Source of the DNA: Loigolactobacillus zhaoyuanensis
GTDB lineage: Bacteria; Bacillota; Bacilli; Lactobacillales; Lactobacillaceae
Direction of reading: 5' to 3'
Length of the DNA: 42,545 nt
NCBI RefSeq assembly: GCF_003946385.1
Contig: NZ_RHOE01000021.1
Location: forward strand, 1-42,545
Shown piece after piece: positions 15,131-23,377 of the stretch (position 1 is its first letter; the number at the start of each line of letters is the position of its first letter). The notes beneath the pieces were generated by a model. It saw only the letters and a list, made by a program, of their open reading frames with translations, made no database searches and had not been told where the DNA came from. The translations under genes were made by a program, and so were the position numbers.

Positions 15131-16984
15131 ATGAGTTTCAAGGAAGCATTACAGCAGCAAGTATTAATTGCCGATGGCGCAATGGGGACGCTACTTTATA
15201 GTCAATATGGTGTGGATTCAGCGTTTGAAGGTTTGAATTTAACTCATGGTGGCGATATTCTCAAAATTCATCAAGCATATATTGCCGCCGGCGCGGATGT
15301 GATCCAAACTAATACTTATGCTGCCAATCGAATCAAACTTAATCGTTACGGCTTAGCGGACAAGACTAAGGCTATCAACGAGGCAGCAGTCAGCTTGGCG
15401 CATACAGCGCAAATCGCTGCCGAACATACTGTTTATGTTTTAGGCACGATTGGCGGGATCGCCGGAGTTACCGATACGGAGATCGAACCCTTAACGGCGG
15501 AAGAAATCGATGCTGGCGTACAAGAACAGGCAGAATACTTACTGAACACCCAAGCAATCGATGGTATTTTACTGGAAACTTATTACGATATCGACGAATT
15601 GAAACGCGCATTGAAAATCGTCCGCAAGCTGACTGATCTGCCGATAGTGGCCAATGTGACTATGTACGAGCCTGGTGTGCTGCAAGATGGCACACCACTT
15701 AATACAGCGTTACAAGCGTTAGTGACACTAGGGGCAGACGTGGTCGGCGCTAATTGTCGTTTAGGTCCGTACAACATGCGGCGTGCTTTTGAGAGTGTTG
15801 CGCTACCGGAAAATGCTGCTTTGGCGATCTATCCTAACGCTGGGTTACCCGACGTTCAGGATGGTAAAACTGTTTATGATAGTCCTGCGGAATACTTTGA
15901 GAACTACAGTGATACTTTCCGACAGCAGGGTGCGCATTTGATCGGTGGCTGTTGTGGCACGACGCCAGCACATATTAAAGGTCTAGTTGCAGGATTGCAG
16001 TCGCGACAACCGGTAACCACTAAAAAAGTGGCGCCACAAGCGACAGTTGCGGCACCAACCGCAGCTGATCCACAGCAACATGATTTTTTGCAACGCGTGC
16101 AGCATGAAAAAGTTGCATTGGTTGAACTTGATCCACCCAAGACTTTTGCCACTACCAAATTTTTCCGTGGCGCACAGGAATTAAGTCAAGCAGGGGTCGG
16201 TGCGATCACCTTGTCTGATGGGCCACTAGCCAATCCGACGATCAGTAATGTAGCGTTGGCGGCACAACTAAAATACCAGTACGGCATCACGCCGCTAGTG
16301 CACTTGACGACCCGCGATCATAATTTAATTGGTTTACAGTCAGAAATTATGGGTCTGCACACACTAGGTATTTCTAATATTCTGGTGATCACCGGTGATC
16401 CAGCTAAGGTCGGCGATTTACCCGGCGCGACTTCAGTCTATGATCTACATTCAGTTGAATTAATGCAAATGATCAAAAAGTTCAACGACGGCATTTCACC
16501 GACTGGCCGTAATTTACAAGAAAAAACTAACTTTGCGGTTGGCGGCGCCTTTAACCCGAATGTTCGCAACGTTGAGCGTGCATGTAAAATGATCACCCGC
16601 AAAACAGACTATGGTGCTGATTTTATTATCACGCAGCCGATTTTTGATGTTGAAAAAATCCACGCTTTACGCTTAGCGCTGGATGAACAAGAAATCACCA
16701 CGCCAATTTTTGTCGGTGTTATGCCGCTACTTTCCTTCCGTAATGCTAACTTTCTGCATCATGAAGTCCCGGGAATTCGTTTAGCAGATGATACGCTAGC
16801 ACGAATGCAGCAAGCGGAAGTGGATGGTAATGAACGCGAAGTGGGCTTGCAAATTGCTAAAGAAACGATTGACGCGATCTGCGCTGATTTTAACGGCGTT
16901 CACATCAACACACCATTACGGCATCACGAAATTTCGTTGGAATTATTGAATTACGTGCAGGCAAAGAATACGGTAACGGTATGA
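15131..16984 (+). CDS. bifunctional homocysteine S-methyltransferase / methylenetetrahydrofolate reductase (YitJ type)
   Basis: A 617-residue fusion. Residues about 1-290 are a homocysteine methyltransferase barrel starting with VLIADGAMGTLLYS; its zinc Cys residues are in GANCRLG and GGCCGTTP. A linker (about 295-315, rich in Ala/Pro/Thr) leads to a MetF-type reductase (about 318-610) with VELDPPKTF, LVITGDPAK and DFIITQPIFD. It reduces 5,10-methylene-THF and can methylate homocysteine. Together with MetE it gives a short route to methionine under the same T-box. The arrangement is the same as Bacillus YitJ. The end overlaps the bidirectional terminator. Confidence 0.93.
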   Translation: MSFKEALQQQVLIADGAMGTLLYSQYGVDSAFEGLNLTHGGDILKIHQAYIAAGADVIQTNTYAANRIKLNRYGLADKTKAINEAAVSLAHTAQIAAEHTVYVLGTIGGIAGVTDTEIEPLTAEEIDAGVQEQAEYLLNTQAIDGILLETYYDIDELKRALKIVRKLTDLPIVANVTMYEPGVLQDGTPLNTALQALVTLGADVVGANCRLGPYNMRRAFESVALPENAALAIYPNAGLPDVQDGKTVYDSPAEYFENYSDTFRQQGAHLIGGCCGTTPAHIKGLVAGLQSRQPVTTKKVAPQATVAAPTAADPQQHDFLQRVQHEKVALVELDPPKTFATTKFFRGAQELSQAGVGAITLSDGPLANPTISNVALAAQLKYQYGITPLVHLTTRDHNLIGLQSEIMGLHTLGISNILVITGDPAKVGDLPGATSVYDLHSVELMQMIKKFNDGISPTGRNLQEKTNFAVGGAFNPNVRNVERACKMITRKTDYGADFIITQPIFDVEKIHALRLALDEQEITTPIFVGVMPLLSFRNANFLHHEVPGIRLADDTLARMQQAEVDGNEREVGLQIAKETIDAICADFNGVHINTPLRHHEISLELLNYVQAKNTVTV

Positions 16985-17020
16985 AAAAAGGGATTAAGCC
17001 GAAAAGCTTAATCCCTTTTT
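16984..17020. terminator. bidirectional terminator between converging genes
   Basis: AAAAAAGGGATTAAGC and GCTTAATCCCTTTTT form a long perfect stem. It includes the stop codons of the fusion gene and of the minus-strand HAD gene. Confidence 0.92.
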
Positions 17021-17820
17021 AATAGCTGTTCAATGGTATCTAGCACGCCAAAATGATTATTGTCCAGCCGGGTCACGAAAGCAGCTTGTTGCTGAATGGC
17101 AGGTGCAGCATTTAGCATAGCATAGCCGTATTTTGCCCGACCTAACATTTCTAGATCATTATAATTATCACCAAAAGCGGCCACTTCAGCCGGTGATAGC
17201 TGCCAGTGATCTTCTAACTGTTGTAAACCAACGCCTTTGTTAATGCCGGCAGGGATGACATCGAGGCTGCCGAAACCGCTGGCGGTGGCATGAAAGGCAC
17301 CAGGAAATTTAGCATTAAGGTAATCAGCTTTTTGCTTGATGTCTTCATGTTTCCACGCCACATTAACTTTATAAATATGATCAGTGACTTGCGCGATATC
17401 GGCAACGGTTTGTAGATTGCTGATGTAGTAACGTAGTTCAGCATCATTTACGTCAGGGTCAGTTCGATTCATGTAGCTACTTTGTTGGCCAGATAGGCGA
17501 ATCGAATCGGGTTTTAGCGCGGGATCGTCATTTAAGGTGCGCAATAATTGTTGAACAGTTTGCTGTGGCAATTGTGTTTCAGCAACGATTGTTTGTTGGT
17601 CCATGATCAATGCGCCGTTTTCGGCCATAAATGTTTTGATCGGCGATCTAGTCGCAAAAATATCAGTTAAATGGCCATAATGATTACCACTGGCAATGGC
17701 AAAGTGAATCCCGCGGCGCTGCATTTCCTGCAGCCATTCATTGAAACGGTCAATGGCGTATTCATGCTGATCATTAAGAAAAGTACCATCAATATCAGTT
17801 GCAATTAGTTTTATCGTCAA
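17008..17820 (-). CDS. Cof-type HAD-IIB phosphatase (paralog A)
   Basis: A 270-residue phosphatase with motif I DIDGTFLND, motif II IASGNHYGHL, the Lys region NKGVGLQQLEDHW and motif IV AFGDNYNDLEML. It starts with TTG: GGAGG lies 9 nt before it, and no ATG is suitably placed. By eye it is about 70% identical to the gene at 20155-20961, which also uses TTG, so they are a duplicated pair. The substrate is unknown. A TTGACA/TACAAT pair lies upstream, but with a long 19-bp spacer. Confidence 0.9.
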   Translation of the reverse strand: MTIKLIATDIDGTFLNDQHEYAIDRFNEWLQEMQRRGIHFAIASGNHYGHLTDIFATRSPIKTFMAENGALIMDQQTIVAETQLPQQTVQQLLRTLNDDPALKPDSIRLSGQQSSYMNRTDPDVNDAELRYYISNLQTVADIAQVTDHIYKVNVAWKHEDIKQKADYLNAKFPGAFHATASGFGSLDVIPAGINKGVGLQQLEDHWQLSPAEVAAFGDNYNDLEMLGRAKYGYAMLNAAPAIQQQAAFVTRLDNNHFGVLDTIEQLLKRD

Positions 17821-17954
17821 TATGGTTGACCTCCGTAATGATTAAGTTAGCTTCATTGTACCGTAAAAAGCGTAGTCGGTGTCAATGAAAACGACAACTA
17901 ATACTTAGGCCTAAACTTATTTTATACAGCTCAACCAATGAATTTTACGCGGAT

Positions 17955-18272
17955 TTAATCATTATTTTTCATGTGCGCAATTTTCTTTAATTCTTGATAA
18001 AAGTTTTCATGTGCACCTACAAGAATAATAATCACAATTGTGGCATCATCAATAATATAGGCAATTCGATAAGCCGTACGGGCGTATTTAAAGCCCAGCG
18101 AACGGAAACCAGCAAGATCGCCACTGGTAGCCTCGCCAATTGTTGGGTTTACTGCAATATCAGTATAGATTTTATCGATAAATAATTCTTTTAAATGACG
18201 ATCTTTTATTTTCTTAAGGTATTTGATCACCCGCGGTTGAGGCTGAATTTCATAAGCCAATTTCTTTTGCAA
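17955..18272 (-). CDS. RelE/ParE-superfamily toxin
   Basis: A 105-residue protein with the RelE/ParE fold pattern: an N-terminal KYLKKIKDRHLKELFIDKI helix pair, then GDLAGFRSLGFKYARTAYRIAYIID, the basic Arg-rich strand of the family, and IIILVGAHENFYQEL. It probably cleaves mRNA or poisons gyrase; the subfamily is not certain. The start codon would be TTG at 18272-18270, only 1 nt after GAGGAG; a TTG four codons later is the alternative. It overlaps the antitoxin gene by 23 bp, which is normal for such pairs. Confidence 0.85.
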   Translation of the reverse strand: MQKKLAYEIQPQPRVIKYLKKIKDRHLKELFIDKIYTDIAVNPTIGEATSGDLAGFRSLGFKYARTAYRIAYIIDDATIVIIILVGAHENFYQELKKIAHMKNND

Positions 18273-18576
18273 ACTCCTCTCGCGTCATGGTTGGATTATT
18301 AGTTTGCACCATTGTTGATTTGAGAGCCAGATTAATAGCCGTCTTACGCTTTTTAAATTCTGTTAATAGTTCATTACCGCTATAGTCAGCATTGATCAGA
18401 TCCTGCAGAATATCATTACTGAAGTCAAAGAAGTCTGTTTCGTCTGTGTCAGTAAAACGATAAAAGATTCCTTTATCAGTCAACTCAGGTTCCATCTGTT
18501 TGCCCTCAGGTATTTGGAATTCCTTAGGCACTGTTAATGTGAGTGAATTGCCTTGTTTTCTAGTTTTAGTTAGCAT
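18250..18576 (-). CDS. AbrB/MazE-like antitoxin
   Basis: A 108-residue protein. Its N-terminus, TKTRKQGNSLTLTVPKEFQIPEG, is the swapped-hairpin DNA-binding pattern of AbrB/MazE antitoxins (RxxGNSxxxxIPK). The acidic C-terminal half (DTDETDFFDFSNDILQDLINADYSGNEL) would wrap the toxin. ATG at 18576 follows AGGAGG. It is first in the operon, and the promoter is overlapped by repeated GTAATTAC sites, as expected for autorepression by the toxin-antitoxin complex. Confidence 0.85.
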   Translation of the reverse strand: MLTKTRKQGNSLTLTVPKEFQIPEGKQMEPELTDKGIFYRFTDTDETDFFDFSNDILQDLINADYSGNELLTEFKKRKTAINLALKSTMVQTNNPTMTREEFAKEIGL

Positions 18577-18588
18577 AATCAGCCTCCT

Positions 18589-18645
18589 GTAATTATTGTG
18601 TAATTACATTATAGCCGATTTTTTTAGTTTGTACAATGTAATTAC
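18589..18645 (-). promoter_or_regulatory. toxin-antitoxin promoter with three operator half-palindromes
   Basis: On the minus strand, -35 TTGTAC (18636-18631), 17 bp, -10 TATAAT (18613-18608). The palindrome GTAATTAC occurs just upstream of the -35 box (18638-18645) and just downstream of the -10 (18600-18607); a one-mismatch copy, GTAATTAT, lies at 18589-18596. Confidence 0.8.
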
Positions 18646-18764
18646 TTAACGATATATGCTGGCAACAAACTAAAGTTTAGCTAATTTTTCAATCAGCGAA
18701 ATATTAATAGGCGATCAGCTAGAAAATAAAATAATAGTCAAATAGACATTGATCATCATTACGA

Positions 18765-19994
18765 TCAGTGTAGTTCGTTCCGTTTATCCGCCAGCGCTGA
18801 TAGTCGTTGGTTAAAGAGCACACCGAATAGGATTAGTAATAAGCCTGTGGCAATTAAAATATATTTAATGGCAACCTGATCGGATAAGGGGCCGTAGAAT
18901 AACATGGCGATCGGATAGATCCCAGTTGAGAGAATTTGTAAAATTGAAAACACGCGGCCCATTTTATTAGTGGGCACATTTTCTTGAATCAGGATATTCG
19001 CGGAGACTTGAATAATTGGCATGCAAATGCCGGAAGTAAACATGAATAACAGATAGACCCAAAAAGGTTCTGGAAGGCCCATGACGGCAAAACTGATCCC
19101 TGAGCCAATGAAGCCAACCGTGATCAAACGAATCTTATTCGGTAGCTTTTTATGAGTGGTGATGTACAAGCTACCTAGTAGCGCCCCCATTGTCCAAAGC
19201 AGTTCATTTAGCGTTAGCCGCCAGACGCCGGAGCCAAAAGTACGCTTCACAAACAGTGTTGATAGCTGCGAAGATGGTGCAATCAGGATGAAGGCGCCCA
19301 TGGTGAACAACATAAAGTTACGTAGATATTGATGCGAGAAAGTGTATTTAAGGCCAGTCCAAATACCTGGTAAAACGGCGCTGTGCCTGTCTGCTTTTTG
19401 CGTGGTGGGGCTAACGTGAACTAGCAGCATTAAAATAATACCGGTGATCGCCGTGAATAGATCGACCACAAAAATAAATATGATTCCCAGTTTACCTAAA
19501 ATAAGACCACTTAGAATTGGTGAAATTAACAGTAACGCCGAACTGATAAATTGATTTAAACCATTGATGCGGGTGAGCTCGATTTGTGGTGTTACTTCTG
19601 GCAATAAGGCATTTCCGGCCGGTGTTTGCACCCCAGAACCCAGTGAACGAATGGCTGCAATTAACAGCAATAACCACAAGCTACGGACTTCGAAAAAATA
19701 AAGTAACGCCGTGCCAAAAGTAAATGCAGTAACGAAAGAGCTAGAAAGAATGATCAATTTTTTCCGGCTATATTGATCAGCCCATACGCCGGCCCAAAGT
19801 GAAATCAGAATTTGTGGCAGTGTCGTGGCCATGGTTGCCAGCATCATCCAAGTTCCGGAAGAGGTTTGCAGGGCGATATACCATAAAATAGCGAAGTAAA
19901 CCGACGAAGAACCAAATAAAAAGAAATTTTGTGCAGCTAGGAAGTAACCGACATTACGTTGCCAAGCTGGTGGTATTACAGTCAAATTAATCAT
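18765..19994 (-). CDS. MFS transporter, DHA3 type
   Basis: A 409-residue protein with about 12 membrane helices. The motif A-like loop between helices 2 and 3 is WAGVWADQYSRKKLIIL; the second half has a matching loop near VPTNKMGRVFSILQ. The best fit is the DHA3 (MefA-like) branch of drug/macrolide exporters. The substrate is unknown. It sits on the minus strand between the toxin-antitoxin pair and the second HAD paralog. The 111-bp gap downstream (18654-18764) is AT-rich with no clear terminator. Confidence 0.85.
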   Translation of the reverse strand: MINLTVIPPAWQRNVGYFLAAQNFFLFGSSSVYFAILWYIALQTSSGTWMMLATMATTLPQILISLWAGVWADQYSRKKLIILSSSFVTAFTFGTALLYFFEVRSLWLLLLIAAIRSLGSGVQTPAGNALLPEVTPQIELTRINGLNQFISSALLLISPILSGLILGKLGIIFIFVVDLFTAITGIILMLLVHVSPTTQKADRHSAVLPGIWTGLKYTFSHQYLRNFMLFTMGAFILIAPSSQLSTLFVKRTFGSGVWRLTLNELLWTMGALLGSLYITTHKKLPNKIRLITVGFIGSGISFAVMGLPEPFWVYLLFMFTSGICMPIIQVSANILIQENVPTNKMGRVFSILQILSTGIYPIAMLFYGPLSDQVAIKYILIATGLLLILFGVLFNQRLSALADKRNELH

Positions 19995-20074
19995 CTCCCA
20001 CAGTTAAATAAAACCTTTGTGTCGATTTTAGCGCTTTGCACTGGTTGTTCACAATTAATTTGTTCTGAAAAAGC

Positions 20075-20123
20075 AAACGGCAGTGCATTAACGAATTAAT
20101 CTTCGTTGGATGCACTGCCGTTT
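20075..20123 (-). terminator. long-stem terminator after HAD paralog B
   Basis: AAACGGCAGTGCAT and ATGCACTGCCGTTT form a 14-bp perfect stem, with an inner TAACGA/TCGTT pairing. On the minus strand the stem is followed by GCTTTTTC. It lies 32 bp after the stop of the HAD gene. Confidence 0.75.
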
Positions 20124-20154
20124 AAATCTATTCTAGTCGTTAAATTCAATAAAC

Positions 20155-20961
20155 TTACTTTAACAATTGATCGATGGTATCCAGCACACCGTAATGATTG
20201 TTATCTAAACGGGTGATGAACGCCGCGTGCTGTTGAATTTCTGGAACTGCATTACGCATCGCATAGCTATATTTGGCGTGATTTAGCATCTCTAGATCAT
20301 TATAGTTGTCGCCAAACGCAGCTACATCGGCGGCAGTCAGTTGTAAGTGATCCTCTAACTGCTGCAAACCAACTCCCTTGTTAACGCCGCCAGCAATAAT
20401 ATCAATACTACCGAAGCCGCTGGCAGTAGCGTGAATGATGCCGGGGAATTTAGCGTTTAGATAATCAGCTTTTGGTTTCAACGCGGCATGATCCCAAATC
20501 GCATTTAACTTATAAATGTGATCATCAACTTGACTGATGTCCGGCACCAACTGCAGGTTATTATAAAAATAATTGATCTCATCGGTTAGGGTCGCGACTT
20601 CAGCTTGATTCATATAACTAGCTCGTTGACCGGAAAGATGGATCGAGTCTGGTTGTAGATTAGGGTCGTCCTTTAATTGGCGTAATAATTGTTGAATGAT
20701 GGTTGGTGTTAACCGTCTCTCCGCAATCACTTGGCCACGATCCATGGTTAAGGCGCCATTTTCAGCGATAAAAGTCATGATCGGGGATTTTGTGCCAAAA
20801 ATCATTTGTAAGTGACTATAATGATTGCCGCTAGCAATCGCAAAATGAATGTTGCGGCGCTGCATTTCTTGTAATTGTTCATTAAAGCGCGCGATTTCGT
20901 ACTGGTGTTGATCATCCAAAAAAGTACCATCAACATCTGTGGCGATAAGTTTGATTGTCAA
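20155..20961 (-). CDS. Cof-type HAD-IIB phosphatase (paralog B)
   Basis: Motif I is DVDGTFLDD, motif II IASGNHYSHL, the Lys region NKGVGLQQLEDHL and motif IV AFGDNYNDLEML. It is closely similar to paralog A along its whole length, with a 3-residue insertion near RASYMNQAEVATLTDEINYFY. An upstream TTG at 20976 lies before the Shine-Dalgarno (GGGAGG), so TTG at 20961-20959, 7 nt after it, is preferred; this gives the same TTG-ACR-AT start as paralog A. It follows the aminotransferase gene on the same strand, separated by a large inverted repeat. Confidence 0.88.
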   Translation of the reverse strand: MTIKLIATDVDGTFLDDQHQYEIARFNEQLQEMQRRNIHFAIASGNHYSHLQMIFGTKSPIMTFIAENGALTMDRGQVIAERRLTPTIIQQLLRQLKDDPNLQPDSIHLSGQRASYMNQAEVATLTDEINYFYNNLQLVPDISQVDDHIYKLNAIWDHAALKPKADYLNAKFPGIIHATASGFGSIDIIAGGVNKGVGLQQLEDHLQLTAADVAAFGDNYNDLEMLNHAKYSYAMRNAVPEIQQHAAFITRLDNNHYGVLDTIDQLLK

Positions 20962-20974
20962 AATACTGCCTCCC

Positions 20975-21031
20975 AAAATTCTAATAACTCCATTGTACCG
21001 CCTAAGGTTAGCTGGTGGCTATTAGAATTTT
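20975..21031 (-). other. 12-bp inverted repeat with 33-nt loop before HAD paralog B
   Basis: AAAATTCTAATA (20975-20986) and TATTAGAATTTT (21020-21031) are perfectly complementary. In the minus-strand transcript the stem ends directly at the GGGAGG ribosome binding site. The loop holds a GGTACAATG segment also found upstream of paralog A, which could be a -10 box. Confidence 0.6.
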
Positions 21032-21038
21032 ATGGCGG

Positions 21039-22235
21039 CTATAATTTAGCGTAGTGCGGCTGCGTTAAAGCGCGAGTCAAAATTTCACCTAAGCGCTTGA
21101 CGCCTAGTTCGATCGTCGAGTTGTCTAAATTAGTGAAATTGAGGCGGATACCGTTAGCTTGGTGGCTAACTGGGAACAAGCTGGCACTGGGAACGTACGC
21201 CACTTTAGCCTGCGGTAAAACCACACGCTTAAGTAACTGACCCGTATCGACACTTGCCGGTAGGGTCAAATATATGAAGAAGCCCCCACTGGGTTGAGTA
21301 AAGGTAACCGCCGTTGGTAAATAGCGCTTCAATGCGGCACACATGGTGGTCATTTTAGCGGCGTAAGCGTGGTTCATTTTTGTAATGTGGGCGCTGAGGT
21401 CGTGGTGGTCTAAATATTGATCAACCGCGTTCATGATCAAAGTAGAAGATTGGACGTCGTTGCCTAGTTTAAGCTCGGTCAGCGGCGCTAATAGCTGTGG
21501 CGTTGCAACCAGCCAACCTAAACGCAATCCAGGTGCCAGGATCTTAGAAAAGCTACCTAAGCTGATGACGAGATTTTGCGTATCAAGGCTAGCCAATGAA
21601 GGCAATGACTGGCCGCTGAAGCGCAGATCGCGGTAAGGGCTATCCTCCAAAATAATCACGTCGTAACGGGCGGCTAAGCGTAACAAAGCCTGACGTTTAG
21701 CCAGTGATAATGTACTGCCAGTGGGATTTTGGAAATCAGGGATCGTGTAAATGAATTTAACACTGTGTGTGAGCAAGATTTTTTGTAGCGCATTTAAATC
21801 CAGCCCATCGTCATGCAGCGGCACTTCGTAGTAAGTTGGTTCGTAAGCATCAAACGCCGACAACGCACCAAGATAAGTTGGTGCTTCAACGACCACGCCG
21901 TCACCTGGATTCAGCAATAATTTAGCGGTGAGGTCCAGTCCTTGTTGCGCACCTTGAGTGAGTAAAATTTCCGCTGCAGTAAAAGTCCGTTGTTGACTGG
22001 AGATATGTTGGGCAATTTTAGTGCGTAAACTGAGTAGCCCAGCAGCGCCACTATATTGTAAATTGATATTGTCAGTTAAACTGCTGTTAAATGCGCCTTG
22101 CAATTCAGTTTGCGGGAACAACTGGTTATTAGGGTAGCCGGCGGCAAATGAAATCAGCGCTGGGTCGTTGGCGTAAGAAAAAATATCATTAAGTCCGTTG
22201 TCGCAGGGTTGAATCCGATTTGCAAATTTTACCAT
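21039..22235 (-). CDS. PLP-dependent aminotransferase, class I/II (2-aminoadipate/LysN-like)
   Basis: A 398-residue fold-type I aminotransferase. The N-terminal substrate loop is ISFAAGYPNNQLFP. The cofactor region contains LTQGAQQGLDLTAKLL, then VEAPTYLGAL, YTIPDFQNPTG, LEDSPYRDL and the PLP lysine in SLGSFSKILAPGLRLGW. The frame stays open to 22451, but that extension runs into the divergent LysR gene; ATG at 22235 has GGAGGG upstream, so the shorter form is used. It resembles MocR-type aminotransferase domains without the GntR part. The divergent LysR gene is its likely regulator. Confidence 0.92.
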   Translation of the reverse strand: MVKFANRIQPCDNGLNDIFSYANDPALISFAAGYPNNQLFPQTELQGAFNSSLTDNINLQYSGAAGLLSLRTKIAQHISSQQRTFTAAEILLTQGAQQGLDLTAKLLLNPGDGVVVEAPTYLGALSAFDAYEPTYYEVPLHDDGLDLNALQKILLTHSVKFIYTIPDFQNPTGSTLSLAKRQALLRLAARYDVIILEDSPYRDLRFSGQSLPSLASLDTQNLVISLGSFSKILAPGLRLGWLVATPQLLAPLTELKLGNDVQSSTLIMNAVDQYLDHHDLSAHITKMNHAYAAKMTTMCAALKRYLPTAVTFTQPSGGFFIYLTLPASVDTGQLLKRVVLPQAKVAYVPSASLFPVSHQANGIRLNFTNLDNSTIELGVKRLGEILTRALTQPHYAKL

Positions 22236-22304
22236 GATGATCCCTCCATTTACTAGTTGCTGATTACTATGATAAAATGAACCGTGTAATAAGTAAAATT
22301 CAAC

Positions 22305-22326
22305 TTTTTCATAATTGGATGAAAAA
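22305..22326. promoter_or_regulatory. operator candidate in the divergent aminotransferase/LysR gap
   Basis: The perfect arms TTTTTCAT and ATGAAAAA are separated by 6 bp, midway between the two divergent starts (22235 and 22392). This suits a LysR-type regulator binding a shared control region. Confidence 0.55.
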
Positions 22327-22391
22327 AATTCACCGCAGATAATTTGACGGTATCTCGGATCACCGAGCACTTTTTTTAGGAGGGAACAATT

Positions 22392-23285
22392 ATGTCGACT
22401 TTTTCCTATGAAATTTTTCACGCTGTGGCTGAGCGGAAAACTTTCTATCAAGCTGCAGTTGCATTAAACGTTACGCCAAGCGCAGTCAGCCATTCAATTA
22501 ATCAATTAGAAACTGAGTTGGGCTTTCCTTTGTTTATTCGTAATCGAACCGGCGTGGAATTAACAAGTGATGGTCAGCGTGTTTTGCCGATCATCCAGGA
22601 AATTTTAAATACGGAAGAACGGTTGCGTCAGGAAGCGGCCAACATTAATGGCTTAAACGCGGGTTCGATTAGAATTGGCGCTTTTAGTAGTGTTTGTATC
22701 AGCTGGTTACCACCAATTATTCAGAAATTTAAGCAGCAATATCCAGATATTGCCATTAGTATTGTGCAAAGTAATTTTAATGATATTGTTAATCAGGCCA
22801 AAATCGGCACGATCGATATTGGCTTTTCGGCGTTACCAATTGCTGATCCGATGGTGGTGACGCCGCTGATCGCTGATCCGATTTTTTGTATTACGCCACA
22901 GGATTTTGTGCCCGCGCATAAAAGTTATATCACCGCCGCCGATGTTGCTGATCAAGATTTTATTTTGCAGCAAACTGATTATGATCGCGATACTAAGCGC
23001 GCGTTGGATCGTTATAATGTACGGCCGAATTCGTTGCGCTACAGTATTGATGATCAATCGATTCTGGCGATGGTGGAAAGTGGTCTGGGTATGGGTATTT
23101 TACCTGAGCTAGCTTTACAGAAATTATCCGGCGATGTGAATATTTATCCGTTTGATCAAGATTTTCATCGCACGGTTGCTTTGGTGGCCAATAAAGTTCA
23201 AGCGGTGGCGCCCTCAACTAAGAAAATGCTGCAAGCTATTAAGGACTACATTGATCAACGCTATCCGGAAAATTTATTGGCTTAA
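22392..23285 (+). CDS. LysR-family transcriptional regulator
   Basis: A 297-residue protein. The N-terminal winged HTH covers about 1-60 (FHAVAERKTFYQAAVALNVTPSAVSHSINQLETELGFPLFIRNRTGVELTSDG). The effector domain follows from about 90 (GSIRIGAFSSVCISWLPPII...), with the usual MVESGLGMGILPELAL near 225. It is transcribed away from the aminotransferase, with a palindrome in the shared gap, so it probably controls that gene. The inducer is unknown. The ribosome binding site is AGGAGGG. Confidence 0.95.
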   Translation: MSTFSYEIFHAVAERKTFYQAAVALNVTPSAVSHSINQLETELGFPLFIRNRTGVELTSDGQRVLPIIQEILNTEERLRQEAANINGLNAGSIRIGAFSSVCISWLPPIIQKFKQQYPDIAISIVQSNFNDIVNQAKIGTIDIGFSALPIADPMVVTPLIADPIFCITPQDFVPAHKSYITAADVADQDFILQQTDYDRDTKRALDRYNVRPNSLRYSIDDQSILAMVESGLGMGILPELALQKLSGDVNIYPFDQDFHRTVALVANKVQAVAPSTKKMLQAIKDYIDQRYPENLLA

Positions 23286-23317
23286 AAAGCGACGCCGTTC
23301 GTGATTTTGACTACACG

Positions 23318-23366
23318 AAAAAGCCTGTAAAAGCAGCAGCGTAAACTGACTTTTACAGGCTTTTTT
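23318..23366. terminator. bidirectional terminator
   Basis: AAAAAGCCTGTAAAAG and CTTTTACAGGCTTTTT form a perfect 16-bp stem. It serves the LysR gene and the converging P-type ATPase gene. Confidence 0.93.
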
Positions 23367-23377
23367 GGCGGCACATT

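Noticed and set aside
22236-22451. N-terminal extension of the aminotransferase
   Set aside because: It overlaps the divergent LysR start, has no family similarity, and a good RBS precedes ATG at 22235.
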